DNA from: 66-474 sp035281745
GTDB lineage: Bacteria > Pseudomonadota > Gammaproteobacteria > Xanthomonadales > Rhodanobacteraceae
NCBI GenBank assembly: GCA_035281745.1
Contig: DATEDI010000020.1
Coordinates: 76,573-140,572 of the forward strand
DNA: 64,000 nucleotides
Direction: 5' to 3'
Shown here: in pieces, positions 55,209-64,000 of the stretch
How positions within the stretch are numbered: position 1 is the first letter of the stretch
How the letters are laid out: every line of letters begins with the position of its first letter
Notes under the pieces: generated by a model
The model's input: only the letters and a program-made list of their open reading frames with translations
What the model was told of the DNA's origin: nothing
The model's database searches: none
Made by a program: the position numbers and the translations under genes

Positions 55209-57398
55209 CTATTGCTTCTCGCCGGGACGCCAGCCGGCCACGCCCGCCCGCCATTTGACGAAGGCGATCCAGTCCGCGGTCAGCAGATCGGTCTGGGTGC
55301 GGGTGGAGCCGATGCCATGGCCCGCCTGCGCATCGATGCGAAGCAGCACCGGGTTGGGCGAACTGGATGCGTCCAGTCGTGCGGCGAATTTGGCCGGCGA
55401 CCAGGGCGCCACGCGCGGGTCGTTCAATCCGGTCGAGATCATCACCGCTGGATAGACGGTTCCGTTCTTCACGTGCTGGATCGAATCCTCGGCATACAGA
55501 TTTTCGAAGCCCGGTTTGGTGGTGATCGTGCCGAATTCGGGAATGTTGTCCGGCCCGTTGGGCGAGAATTCCATCCGCAGCGTGTTCGCGGCGGGTACGA
55601 CGTCGATCACGCCCGCGAACAGGTCGGGCCGTTCGGTCATCGCGCGGCCCATCGTGATGCCGCCGGCCGATCCGCCGAGGATGAACAGCTTGTCCTTGGT
55701 CGTGATGCCACGCGCGATCAGATCCTCGCCGCAGGCGATCAGATCCTGCCAGGTGTTGTGCTTGTTGGCGTCCTTGCCGCCGAGGCGCCACGCCTCGCCC
55801 TTTTCGCCGCCGCCGCGCACATGGCAGACGCCGTAGGTGATGCCCTCCTTCATGACGGCCGCACGCCGCGAGCTGAAATCGGCCAGTTCGGAAATGCCGT
55901 AGGAACCGTAAGCCTCGATGACGACGATCTGCGGGGTGGTGGCGCCCCTGGGCTGGATCAGCGACAGCGGCACCATGGTGCCGTCACGCGCCTTCGACTG
56001 CAGATCGCTGACCGTGAAATTCGCGGGATCGATATTGCCGCGCACGCCCAGCTGCAGGTCGGCGAATTTGCCCGTCGCCGCGTCGTAGCGATATTCGGTT
56101 GGCGGAAGCACCCAACTCGACAAATCGAAAGCAATGCCGGGTTTCCTCGGATCGGTGAATGCCTCGGCGATGTGGCCCTTGACCGGCAGGTCGATCGTTT
56201 CGATTTGCCTGCTTCCGGCGGGAATGCGCAGCAGTTCCGAATACGCGCCGCGGCGGGCCAGCACGTAAAGCGCGTCCGACGCGGCATGGATGGCTTCGAT
56301 CACGCGCGCGGGTTGGGCCGGCACCAGGACTTGCGCGGAGGCAAACGGCGCGCCGGCGCGCAGAGCGAGCACCTGGAACGTCGGTGCATTCTTGTGGGAC
56401 AGCAGGAAGATTTCGTCGCCGCGCACTTCCTCGCTGGTCACGTCGTCACTGCGATCCGCCAGGAGTTTCCACGGCGCACGCGGGCTTGCGGCATCGGCCA
56501 CCGGCGCCGTCCAGATCTTGTGTTCGTTCTGCACGCCGTTGATCGAGACCAGCATCGCGACGGACGAACCCGGCGAGGTGAGCACGACCGGGAAGACCTC
56601 CGGCGTGATCTTTGCCGTGCCCACGCCGGGTCCGGCCACCACCACGGGCGCCGATGCCAGGTTCCAGGCCTCGGCCGTCGAGTATTTGTACTTGTCGGTC
56701 GCCGGATCGCCGGGTGCGAGTTTCTTCAACCGGTTGAAGAAGACGGTGTTCGAATCATTGCTCCATCCCGTCGTGGGAAACTGCACGCGATCGACGGGGC
56801 CGGCGATGGCTTTGCCCGTCGCGGCGTCATACACCGTGAGGCTGGCATTCTCGGAACCGCCTTCGGATACGCCGACTGCGACTTTCGAGCCATCGGGCGA
56901 CGGGACCATGTAATTGACCGCATAAGGTTTGCCATCGTGCGCGGCCATGACCTTGCCGATGTCCACGATCTTGCGGCTGCCCTGCGCGTCCCTGACCACG
57001 ACATCGAAATTGTCCGCGCCCGGCGCGCGCTCCTGATAAAAGACGCGGCCGTTGTAACTCGCGTAGCCCTGGGTGAAACCGAAGCTTCCGGTAAACGCCG
57101 ACACGCGCTTCTGCAGCGCCGCCAGCGGTGAAATCGCATCCATCACCTTGCGCGTGTAGGCGCCCTCGGCCTTCATCCACGCGATCGTTGCGGGATCGAG
57201 CTTCTCCATGTAGCGGTAGTTGTCGGTGACCTTCACACCCCACAGGGTTTCGGTCACGGGCTTGACGGGTGCGGCGGCGGGTGGCGAGCCCATGCCGATC
57301 GGCGCCAGCGGATCGTTCGCGGTCGATGCGGGTGCACCCACCGCGAACGTGGCGATGAGCGCGACAACGGAGACTGCGGCAAAACACGTGATACGCAT
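55209..57398 (-). CDS. Prolyl oligopeptidase family serine peptidase (S9), exported
   Basis: A 729-residue peptidase with a signal peptide (VVALIATFAVGAPAST), a beta-propeller domain (about 110-450) and a C-terminal alpha/beta-hydrolase domain. The serine nucleophile lies in LGGSAGGIT and the catalytic histidine in QAGHGIGSTRTQTD near the end. RGGGEKGEAW and MISTGLNDPRVAPWSPAKF are typical of S9A enzymes, which cut small peptides after proline. The start has AGGAGG upstream. It stands alone between the ATP-grasp and ETF-QO genes. Confidence 0.93.
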   Translation of the reverse strand: MRITCFAAVSVVALIATFAVGAPASTANDPLAPIGMGSPPAAAPVKPVTETLWGVKVTDNYRYMEKLDPATIAWMKAEGAYTRKVMDAISPLAALQKRVSAFTGSFGFTQGYASYNGRVFYQERAPGADNFDVVVRDAQGSRKIVDIGKVMAAHDGKPYAVNYMVPSPDGSKVAVGVSEGGSENASLTVYDAATGKAIAGPVDRVQFPTTGWSNDSNTVFFNRLKKLAPGDPATDKYKYSTAEAWNLASAPVVVAGPGVGTAKITPEVFPVVLTSPGSSVAMLVSINGVQNEHKIWTAPVADAASPRAPWKLLADRSDDVTSEEVRGDEIFLLSHKNAPTFQVLALRAGAPFASAQVLVPAQPARVIEAIHAASDALYVLARRGAYSELLRIPAGSRQIETIDLPVKGHIAEAFTDPRKPGIAFDLSSWVLPPTEYRYDAATGKFADLQLGVRGNIDPANFTVSDLQSKARDGTMVPLSLIQPRGATTPQIVVIEAYGSYGISELADFSSRRAAVMKEGITYGVCHVRGGGEKGEAWRLGGKDANKHNTWQDLIACGEDLIARGITTKDKLFILGGSAGGITMGRAMTERPDLFAGVIDVVPAANTLRMEFSPNGPDNIPEFGTITTKPGFENLYAEDSIQHVKNGTVYPAVMISTGLNDPRVAPWSPAKFAARLDASSSPNPVLLRIDAQAGHGIGSTRTQTDLLTADWIAFVKWRAGVAGWRPGEKQ

Positions 57399-57451
57399 GA
57401 CCGGCCCTCCTGTGGATCGCCGGAGGAGTCTAGTCCTTCCGTTCGCAAAAG

Positions 57452-59104
57452 CTACAGATTCTGGTAGTTGGGGCCGCTGCCGCCTTCCGGCGGCACCCAG
57501 GTGATGATTTCGTACGGATCCTTGATGTCGCAGGTCTTGCAGTGCACGCAGTTGGCGGCGTTGATCTGCAGACGCAGCGACGGCGCGCCGTCGCTGCCGG
57601 ACTCCTCGACGATCTCGTACACGCTGGCGGGACAGAAGCGCGTGCAGGGATTGCCGTATTCGATGGTGCAGCGATCGACGCAGATGCCGGTATCGGCGAC
57701 GTGCAGATGCACCGGCTGGTCTTCGTCATGTTCCGTGGCGGAGAAATACACACCCGCCAAGCGATCGCGCGGCGGCAGCGTGCGTTCGATCCAGCCGGGT
57801 TCGCGCTTTGATGTGGCATTCGGGCCGGGCCGGTTTTCCCTGGTGGCAGGCGGGTCGAGTTTTTCCAGCGACGACCAGTCGGCGTGATTCTTGAGCGTCC
57901 ACGGCGAAAGGCCGGCGGTCGCGGTTTCCCACGCGGCGTTGAACAAGCCGCGCCACAGCCCGCCATGAAAGCCCGGGCGGATGTTGCGCACCTTGTGCAG
58001 TTCCTTCGCGATCGCCGATGCGCGAAGACGCGCATCGAAACCCGCGCCCGATTGCTTTTCCGCGAAGTGTTCGGCGGCCAGTATTCCGGAACGGATTGCC
58101 TGATGCGTGCCCTTGATCTTGGGAACATTCATCAAGCCCGCCGCGTCGCCGATCAGGATCGCGCCCGGCATCTCCGTGCTCGGCAGCGACTGCAGGCCAC
58201 CCTCGATCAGCGCGCGCGCGCCGCCCGAGACGATCTGTCCGCCGTCGAGCAGCGGCTCGATGCGCGCGTGGTGCTTCAATTGCTGGAACGCTTCCCACGG
58301 CCGGAACAGCGGGTCGGAGTAATCCAGCCCCGCGACGAAGCCGATCGCGATGCGGTCCTTGTCGAGTTGATAGATGAAGCTGCCGCCGTAGGTCTTGTTG
58401 TCCAGCGGCCAGCCGAGCGTGTGGGTGATGTGGCCGGGCTGCACGCGCCCTGGCGGCAGTTGCCACAGTTCCTTCAGGCCGATGCCGTAAGTCTGCGGAT
58501 CGGAATGCTTGTCCAGGCCGTATTTCGCGATCAACGTTTTGCTGACGCTGCCGCGGCAGCCTTCGGCCAGCACCGTGAGCTTCGCCAGGATGTCGATGCC
58601 TTGCGTGTAGCCGGGCTTGTGCGAACCATCCCTGGCGACGCCCATGTCGCCGATGCGCACGCCCGCGACGGCGTCGTTGCCGTCGAACACCGCGTCGACT
58701 GCCGCGAAGCCCGGGAACACATCCACGCCCAGCGCCTCCGCCTGCGGCGCCAGCCACACACACAACGCACCCAGCGAGACGATGAAGTTGCCGTGGTTGT
58801 GCATCTGCGGCGGCGTCGGCAGCCTGGTCGAGCGCTTCGAATCGCGCAGCAGCAGGAATTCGTCGTGGACAGCGGGCACGCAAATCGGCGGCGGATTGTC
58901 GCGCCAGCCCGGCAGCAACGCATCCAGCGGCGCGGGTTCGATCACGGCCCCGGAAAGAATGTGCGCGCCGATAGTGGAAGCCTTTTCGATCACGCAGACG
59001 CGCGCGTCGGGCTTGAGCTGCTTCATGCGAATCGCGAACGCCAGTCCGGCGGGTCCCGCGCCCACCACGACCACGTCGTAGTCCATCGTTTCGCGCTCGC
59101 TCAT
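57452..59104 (-). CDS. Electron transfer flavoprotein-ubiquinone oxidoreductase
   Basis: A 550-residue ETF-QO that passes electrons from ETF to ubiquinone. An FAD-binding motif VVVGAGPAGLAFAIRM opens the protein; HILSGAVIEP and GIGLKELWQLPPG follow. The 4Fe-4S domain at the C-terminus has CTRFCPASVYE and CVHCKTCDIKDP. ATG 59104 has AGGAG seven bases upstream, so it is preferred to the in-frame ATGs at 59119 and 59140. It works with etfB/etfA encoded 5 kb to the left. Confidence 0.95.
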   Translation of the reverse strand: MSERETMDYDVVVVGAGPAGLAFAIRMKQLKPDARVCVIEKASTIGAHILSGAVIEPAPLDALLPGWRDNPPPICVPAVHDEFLLLRDSKRSTRLPTPPQMHNHGNFIVSLGALCVWLAPQAEALGVDVFPGFAAVDAVFDGNDAVAGVRIGDMGVARDGSHKPGYTQGIDILAKLTVLAEGCRGSVSKTLIAKYGLDKHSDPQTYGIGLKELWQLPPGRVQPGHITHTLGWPLDNKTYGGSFIYQLDKDRIAIGFVAGLDYSDPLFRPWEAFQQLKHHARIEPLLDGGQIVSGGARALIEGGLQSLPSTEMPGAILIGDAAGLMNVPKIKGTHQAIRSGILAAEHFAEKQSGAGFDARLRASAIAKELHKVRNIRPGFHGGLWRGLFNAAWETATAGLSPWTLKNHADWSSLEKLDPPATRENRPGPNATSKREPGWIERTLPPRDRLAGVYFSATEHDEDQPVHLHVADTGICVDRCTIEYGNPCTRFCPASVYEIVEESGSDGAPSLRLQINAANCVHCKTCDIKDPYEIITWVPPEGGSGPNYQNL

Positions 59105-59196
59105 GGCGGCTCCTGTCATCGTTTCCGGTGCATCCGCCATTGTCTTGGGTTCCCGTGCACGCGGCAAACCCGCATAATCGGGCAACCGGAGGACGC

Positions 59197-60606
<1,410 letters not shown>

Positions 60607-60683
60607 CGATCGCGCAATCACGGCAAGTGATTTGATGCGGATTCATGGCGCGATTTCGTTCCGGATCGCATAATCTTTGCGAC

Positions 60684-61103
60684 ATGCGCGTCTCGGCATC
60701 CATCGACATCCCCGAATCGGAACTGACCGAGCGCTTCCTGCGCGCGGACGGTCCGGGTGGGCAGCACGTCAATCGCACCGAAAGCGCGGTGGAACTGCGC
60801 TTCGACGTCGCGCATTCCCCCTCGTTGCCGGAACCCGTGCGGGCGCGCATGCTGGCGCGTCACGATCGCCGGCTGACCGACGACGGCGTGATGGTGATCC
60901 AGGCGCGGCGCTTTCGCGATCAGGCGCGCAACCGCGATGACGTGCGCGCGCGCTTGATTGAAATCATCCGCGCTTCGCTCACGCCGCCGAAGAAACGCGT
61001 CGCGACCAGGCCGACGCGCGCCTCGAAGGAACGCCGTCTCGCCGGCAAGAAACAGCGCGCCAATGTAAAGCGCAACCGGGGTCGTGCCTGGAGCGAGGAT
61101 TGA
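60684..61103 (+). CDS. arfB: Peptidyl-tRNA hydrolase ArfB (YaeJ-like ribosome rescue factor)
   Basis: A 139-residue release-factor-like protein with the hydrolytic GGQ motif in DGPGGQHVNRTESAVE and a basic C-terminal tail (KKRVATRPTRASKERRLAGK) that enters the empty mRNA channel of stalled ribosomes. Length and layout match ArfB and not full-length release factors. ATG 60684 is chosen for family fit. Its stop overlaps the TTG of the acyltransferase gene. Confidence 0.92.
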   Translation: MRVSASIDIPESELTERFLRADGPGGQHVNRTESAVELRFDVAHSPSLPEPVRARMLARHDRRLTDDGVMVIQARRFRDQARNRDDVRARLIEIIRASLTPPKKRVATRPTRASKERRLAGKKQRANVKRNRGRAWSED

Positions 61104-61705
61104 ATACCGGCGCGTCGCAACCATCGCTGCCCGCGACACTGCCGCCCGCGATGCCGCAGTTTCCCGCCAGCCCATGGCGCAAGCCATTCCGCGCGGCGGT
61201 GCGCCTGGGCGGCTGGCGGCTGGAAGGGGAATTGCCCGACGTCGCCAAGGTAGTGCTGATCGTCGCCCCGCATTCGTCGTGGTGGGACGGCATCCACGGC
61301 CTGCTGTTCAAGGTCGCGCTGGGCGCGGACATTTCATTCATGGCCAAGCGCGAATTGTTCCGCTGGCCGTTGGGCCGCTTGCTGCGCAAACTGGGCGGCG
61401 TGCCGATCGAGCGCGGCGCCGCGACCGACGTGGTGGGGCAGATGGTTGACCGCTTCACCGCACGTGAGCGCCTGTGGCTCGGGATCGAACCCGAAGGCAC
61501 CCGCAAGGCCGTCAAGAAATGGAAGTCGGGCTTCTGGCACATCGCGCGGCAGGCAGGCGTCCCGATCCTGCCCGGGTACTTCGACTACCCGCGCAAGGTG
61601 ATCGGACTGGGCCCCTTGTTCCACCCCACCGGCGACAAGGATGCCGACCTCGCCGCGTTGCGCGCCTTCTACAAACCCTTCCGGGGCAAGCATCGCGGCG
61701 TTTGA
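61100..61705 (+). CDS. 1-acylglycerol-3-phosphate acyltransferase family protein
   Basis: A 201-residue PlsC-like acyltransferase: the H-x4-D motif is HSSWWD in VAPHSSWWDGIHGL, followed by FMAKRELF, GVPIERG and EGTRK, with PILPGYFDY further on. It is shorter than most PlsC and has no clear membrane helix, so it may act on unusual acceptors. It starts at TTG 61100 overlapping the ArfB stop; an ATG at 61151 is the alternative and would lose a low-complexity N-terminus. Confidence 0.82.
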   Translation: MNTGASQPSLPATLPPAMPQFPASPWRKPFRAAVRLGGWRLEGELPDVAKVVLIVAPHSSWWDGIHGLLFKVALGADISFMAKRELFRWPLGRLLRKLGGVPIERGAATDVVGQMVDRFTARERLWLGIEPEGTRKAVKKWKSGFWHIARQAGVPILPGYFDYPRKVIGLGPLFHPTGDKDADLAALRAFYKPFRGKHRGV

Positions 61706-61741
61706 TCGCCGCGATGCGGGCGTCGCTGCCGTTGTCCGCGG

Positions 61742-62311
61742 CTATTGTTGTTCCGTACCGTCGAGACCCGTCGGGCCGCCGACCGCTTGCGTGTAATTCC
61801 GATTCAAGTATTGCTGCACTACTGTCGCAATACGAGCCAACATGCCGTTGTCGGTGCCGCCGATGCTCCAGGCGCCGCCGTACGCTGCCGCGCGCTGATA
61901 AAACTCCGGGTTCGCGAGTACCTGTCCCGTTTGTGCGTCTGTGAACTTCACCCGCATCAGTACCGCCGAGCTGCCCGCGAGTGCGCCGGCAAAGAATCGT
62001 GCACCGCCTCCAACGAATTTCAGTTGCACGATGGTGGGCTCGACATTCAATACACGGCCGCTCTGGTTGCGATTTTCCCAGCTTGCGAGCGTGCCGCCCA
62101 CGCGCTGCTGCATGTAGACGGAGATCTTGTCCACGGCCGCTGTTTCGTGCGTGGCCTCGGCGGACACCTTGATCGGCGCCAGCATGAAGTGCTGAAAGTG
62201 GGAGAGTGGTTCAGCCGGTGGCGGGTTGGCAACCACGTTCGGGCGTATGTGAGTCACGCACGCGCAGCAAAGCAGCGCCAGCGCCGCTGGCAGCATCAAG
62301 TGGACCTTCAT
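61742..62311 (-). CDS. DUF4410-like lipoprotein
   Basis: A 189-residue lipoprotein: signal ending LALLCCAC, then a domain with FMLAPIKVSAEA near the start and RVLNVEPTIVQLKFVGGGARFFAGALAGSSAVLMRVKFTD in shorter conserved blocks, a pattern of the DUF4410 family. The function is not established. ATG 62311 has GGAGA upstream. Convergent with the acyltransferase gene and divergent from the cNMP-GGDEF gene. Confidence 0.7.
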   Translation of the reverse strand: MKVHLMLPAALALLCCACVTHIRPNVVANPPPAEPLSHFQHFMLAPIKVSAEATHETAAVDKISVYMQQRVGGTLASWENRNQSGRVLNVEPTIVQLKFVGGGARFFAGALAGSSAVLMRVKFTDAQTGQVLANPEFYQRAAAYGGAWSIGGTDNGMLARIATVVQQYLNRNYTQAVGGPTGLDGTEQQ

Positions 62312-62442
62312 GTTCCCCGTCTCCTTGGCATGTGGCACGACGTGTGCAAGCAGAATCCATGCCATCCAGGTCGATGGCGGTCACCACCTGCGCCGTGCCC
62401 GCGGCTGCGGTATGATCCCGCCTTGCATGAGAGGGGGTTGCC

Positions 62443-63474
62443 GTGTCCAGCGTGCAGTCGCAACGGATCGCCGGGGTCTCCAATCCTTCGGCGGATGACG
62501 TGCCGGCGATGGGGCGTTTGCCGCGCCAGTTGTCGCCGCACGAACGGGAACTGTTTGCCAGCGCCGGCCAGCGCATCGAACTGGACGCCGGCCGGGCCGT
62601 GTTCCGGCGCGGCGAATTCGGCCGCAGCATGTTCGTGATCGAATCGGGACGCATCCTGCTGGAATTCGCGGGCGACCTGCCCGACAAGCTGATCGGCCCC
62701 GACGAATATTTCGGCGAACTCGCGTTGTTCGTGGGCAACCACGCGCGCTCGGGCAGCGCGCTGGCGGCCGAACCCAGCGTGGTGTACCTGATCGACCCGG
62801 ATCGCTTCGAGAACCTGATGCGGCGCGTGCCGCTGCAGATGGCGCAATTCATGCTGCGCTCTTTCACCTATCTGGTGGCCAGCGAACAGCAGTTGATCGC
62901 CAACTACAAGCGCCGCAACGAAGACCTGATGCAGACGCTGGATTCGCTCCGCCAGACGCGCGACCAGTTGCAGCTCGCGCGCCGGCAGGTGTGCACCGAC
63001 GACCTGACCGGCCTGTGCAATCGCCGCGGCCTCTACCAGTTCCTCGAAAACGCCGCCGAGGTGCGCGATCGCCATCGCCGCTTCGGCCTGCTGCTGGTCG
63101 ACGTCGACCGTTTCAAGCAGATCAACGACCAATCCGGCCACCTGCTGGGCGACGACGTGCTGCGCGCGATCGCGGCGGAATTACAGGATGCCGCGGGCGC
63201 CACCGATCTGCCGTGCCGGCTGGGCGGCGACGAATTCGCGCTGCTGACCCAAGTGAAGGATCAGAACGAGTTGAGCGAGCGCGCGCTGCGCATTGTCGAA
63301 GGCGTGCGCCAGTTGCGCTTCGCCAAAAGCGCGCCGGATCTCGCGGTGTCCGTCAGCATCGGCGGCGGTCTGTGTCGCGACGAAGACGAGTGGTCGGTGT
63401 GGTACAGCGAGGCCGATTGCGCGCTGTACCACGTCAAGGGTTCAGGTGGCGACGGCGTGCACGTGATGGGTTGA
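62443..63474 (+). CDS. cNMP-binding domain fused to GGDEF diguanylate cyclase
   Basis: A 343-residue signalling protein. Residues about 25-150 form a cyclic-nucleotide-binding domain (GRAVFRRGEFGRSMFVIESG, FGELALFVGNHARSGSALA), then a coiled linker, then a GGDEF domain (about 185-340) with the intact active site LGGDEFAL and DLTGLCNRRGL. It should make cyclic di-GMP when a cyclic nucleotide binds. Xanthomonas campestris has a similar cGMP-responsive protein next to a class III nucleotidyl cyclase gene, the same neighbour as here. It starts with GTG at 62443. Confidence 0.9.
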   Translation: MSSVQSQRIAGVSNPSADDVPAMGRLPRQLSPHERELFASAGQRIELDAGRAVFRRGEFGRSMFVIESGRILLEFAGDLPDKLIGPDEYFGELALFVGNHARSGSALAAEPSVVYLIDPDRFENLMRRVPLQMAQFMLRSFTYLVASEQQLIANYKRRNEDLMQTLDSLRQTRDQLQLARRQVCTDDLTGLCNRRGLYQFLENAAEVRDRHRRFGLLLVDVDRFKQINDQSGHLLGDDVLRAIAAELQDAAGATDLPCRLGGDEFALLTQVKDQNELSERALRIVEGVRQLRFAKSAPDLAVSVSIGGGLCRDEDEWSVWYSEADCALYHVKGSGGDGVHVMG

Positions 63475-63512
63475 AACAAGCTGGAGCATCCGCAACGGTG
63501 GATGTCTCTTGC

Positions 63513-63596
63513 TCGTCATACCGGGGCCGCGCGCAGCGCGGAACCCGGATCGGTGGCAGACATACTCGATCGTTCCGGCTTCCGCCGGAATGACGA
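63513..63596 (+). repeat. Palindromic extragenic repeat bounded by TCGTCAT/ATGACGA
   Basis: An 84-base element with inverted ends TCGTCAT (63513-63519) and ATGACGA (63590-63596) and inner hairpins, among them CCGCGCGCAGCGCGG and TTCCGGCTTCCGCCGGAA. It fills the gap between the GGDEF gene and the cyclase gene. It is unlike the other repeats in the window. Confidence 0.65.
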
Positions 63597-63620
63597 AAAG
63601 ATAAACCTCGGGGCACCGCC

Positions 63621-64000
63621 ATGACCGCCGAAATCCACCAGTTCGAAACCGCACCCGGTCCCGGCCGCATGGCCACCCCGCAACTGCGCACGCTGGTGGT
63701 GTGCGACATCGCCGATTCCACCGCGCTGGTCGAGCGCATGGGCGACCAGAACGCCGCCAACATCATCCGCAAGCACGACCGCCTCGCGCGCGCGCTGGTG
63801 GAACAGCACCGCGGCCGCGAGATCGACAAGACCGACGGCTTCCTGTTGATGTTCGAACGCCCCATCCAGGCCGCCGCGTTTGCGCTGGATTACCAGCGTG
63901 GCCTGAAACACATGTCCGCGGCCGAAGGCGTGGTGGTGCGCGCGCGGGTCGGCATCCACATGGGCGACGTGGTGGTCTGGGAAAACGCGCCCGAAGACGT
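63621..64000 (+). CDS. Class III adenylate/guanylate cyclase domain protein (cut by window edge)
   Basis: The first 126 residues of a nucleotidyl cyclase. The start of the catalytic domain is visible: TLVVCDIADSTALVERMGDQ with metal-binding Asp29, and the second metal Asp72 in DKTDGFLLMFE, then RVGIHMGDVV. In Xanthomonas the equivalent gene makes cGMP that is sensed by the neighbouring cNMP-GGDEF protein. The substrate-choosing residues lie beyond the window, so cAMP or cGMP cannot be decided here. ATG 63621 follows the palindromic repeat. Confidence 0.85.
   Translation, partial: MTAEIHQFETAPGPGRMATPQLRTLVVCDIADSTALVERMGDQNAANIIRKHDRLARALVEQHRGREIDKTDGFLLMFERPIQAAAFALDYQRGLKHMSAAEGVVVRARVGIHMGDVVVWENAPED

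Overview
The window comes from a GC-rich gammaproteobacterium of the Xanthomonadales, probably Rhodanobacteraceae rather than Xanthomonas itself (inferred from gene content and synteny; no rRNA is present to confirm it). The main clue is that a large polysaccharide/LPS locus lies between a cystathionine gamma-lyase/synthase gene (metB-like, ending at 17069) and etfA (starting at 52015 on the minus strand). This is the position of the LPS locus in xanthomonads. The neighbouring cNMP-GGDEF gene and nucleotidyl cyclase gene at the right edge also form a pair known from Xanthomonas.

Left flank (1-13.3 kb): the 5' part of dnaG, a DUF1328 membrane peptide, a membrane fatty-acid desaturase, and a four-gene DevBCA/TolC-like exporter whose genes all overlap. 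These are followed by an MtnX-like HAD phosphatase with a HemL-like aminotransferase, a PhzF protein, the pilus ATPase PilU, two secreted or lipidated coiled-coil proteins, and a YdcH-like protein with a hairpin-rich leader.

Sulfur amino acids and toxin-antitoxin genes (13.4-17.1 kb): cystathionine beta-synthase and cystathionine gamma-lyase/synthase could together carry out reverse transsulfuration. They are separated by a Phd/VapC-type toxin-antitoxin pair and an orphan BrnA-like antitoxin preceded by what looks like the 3' remnant of brnT.

Polysaccharide locus (17.1-51.0 kb): the first block is an ABC-2 exporter (Wzm, and Wzt with a C-terminal glycan-binding domain), a sulfotransferase-like protein with a heptad-repeat coiled coil, glycosyltransferases and a lipoprotein, all tightly packed. 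Next is a low-GC cassette resembling gtrABC (large membrane protein, GtrA, GtrB) and a broken methyltransferase gene. A second glycosyltransferase pair, paralogous to the first, is followed by an O-acetylation pair (MBOAT plus AlgJ/AlgX-like SGNH protein) and an OpgB-like phosphoglycerol transferase. ManC (GDP-mannose supply) is transcribed towards these genes. A second lipoprotein/membrane-protein pair and several minus-strand glycan genes complete the locus. Acetoacetyl-CoA synthetase and a secreted FG-GAP metalloprotease sit among them and look out of place. The working model is an ABC-exported glycan that is end-capped, then decorated by acetyl, phosphoglycerol-type and bactoprenol-linked sugar modifications in the periplasm.

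Right flank (51-64 kb): etfA, etfB, an MFS transporter, an ATP-grasp enzyme, a prolyl oligopeptidase, ETF-ubiquinone oxidoreductase, an amidase, ArfB-like peptidyl-tRNA hydrolase, an acyltransferase, a DUF4410 lipoprotein, the cNMP-GGDEF protein and the truncated cyclase.

No tRNA, rRNA, CRISPR array, transposase or integrase was recognised. Palindromic dispersed repeats occur at about 3.7, 8.9-9.1, 52.1 and 63.5 kb; the copy at 3.7 kb is translated as the tail of an outer-membrane protein.
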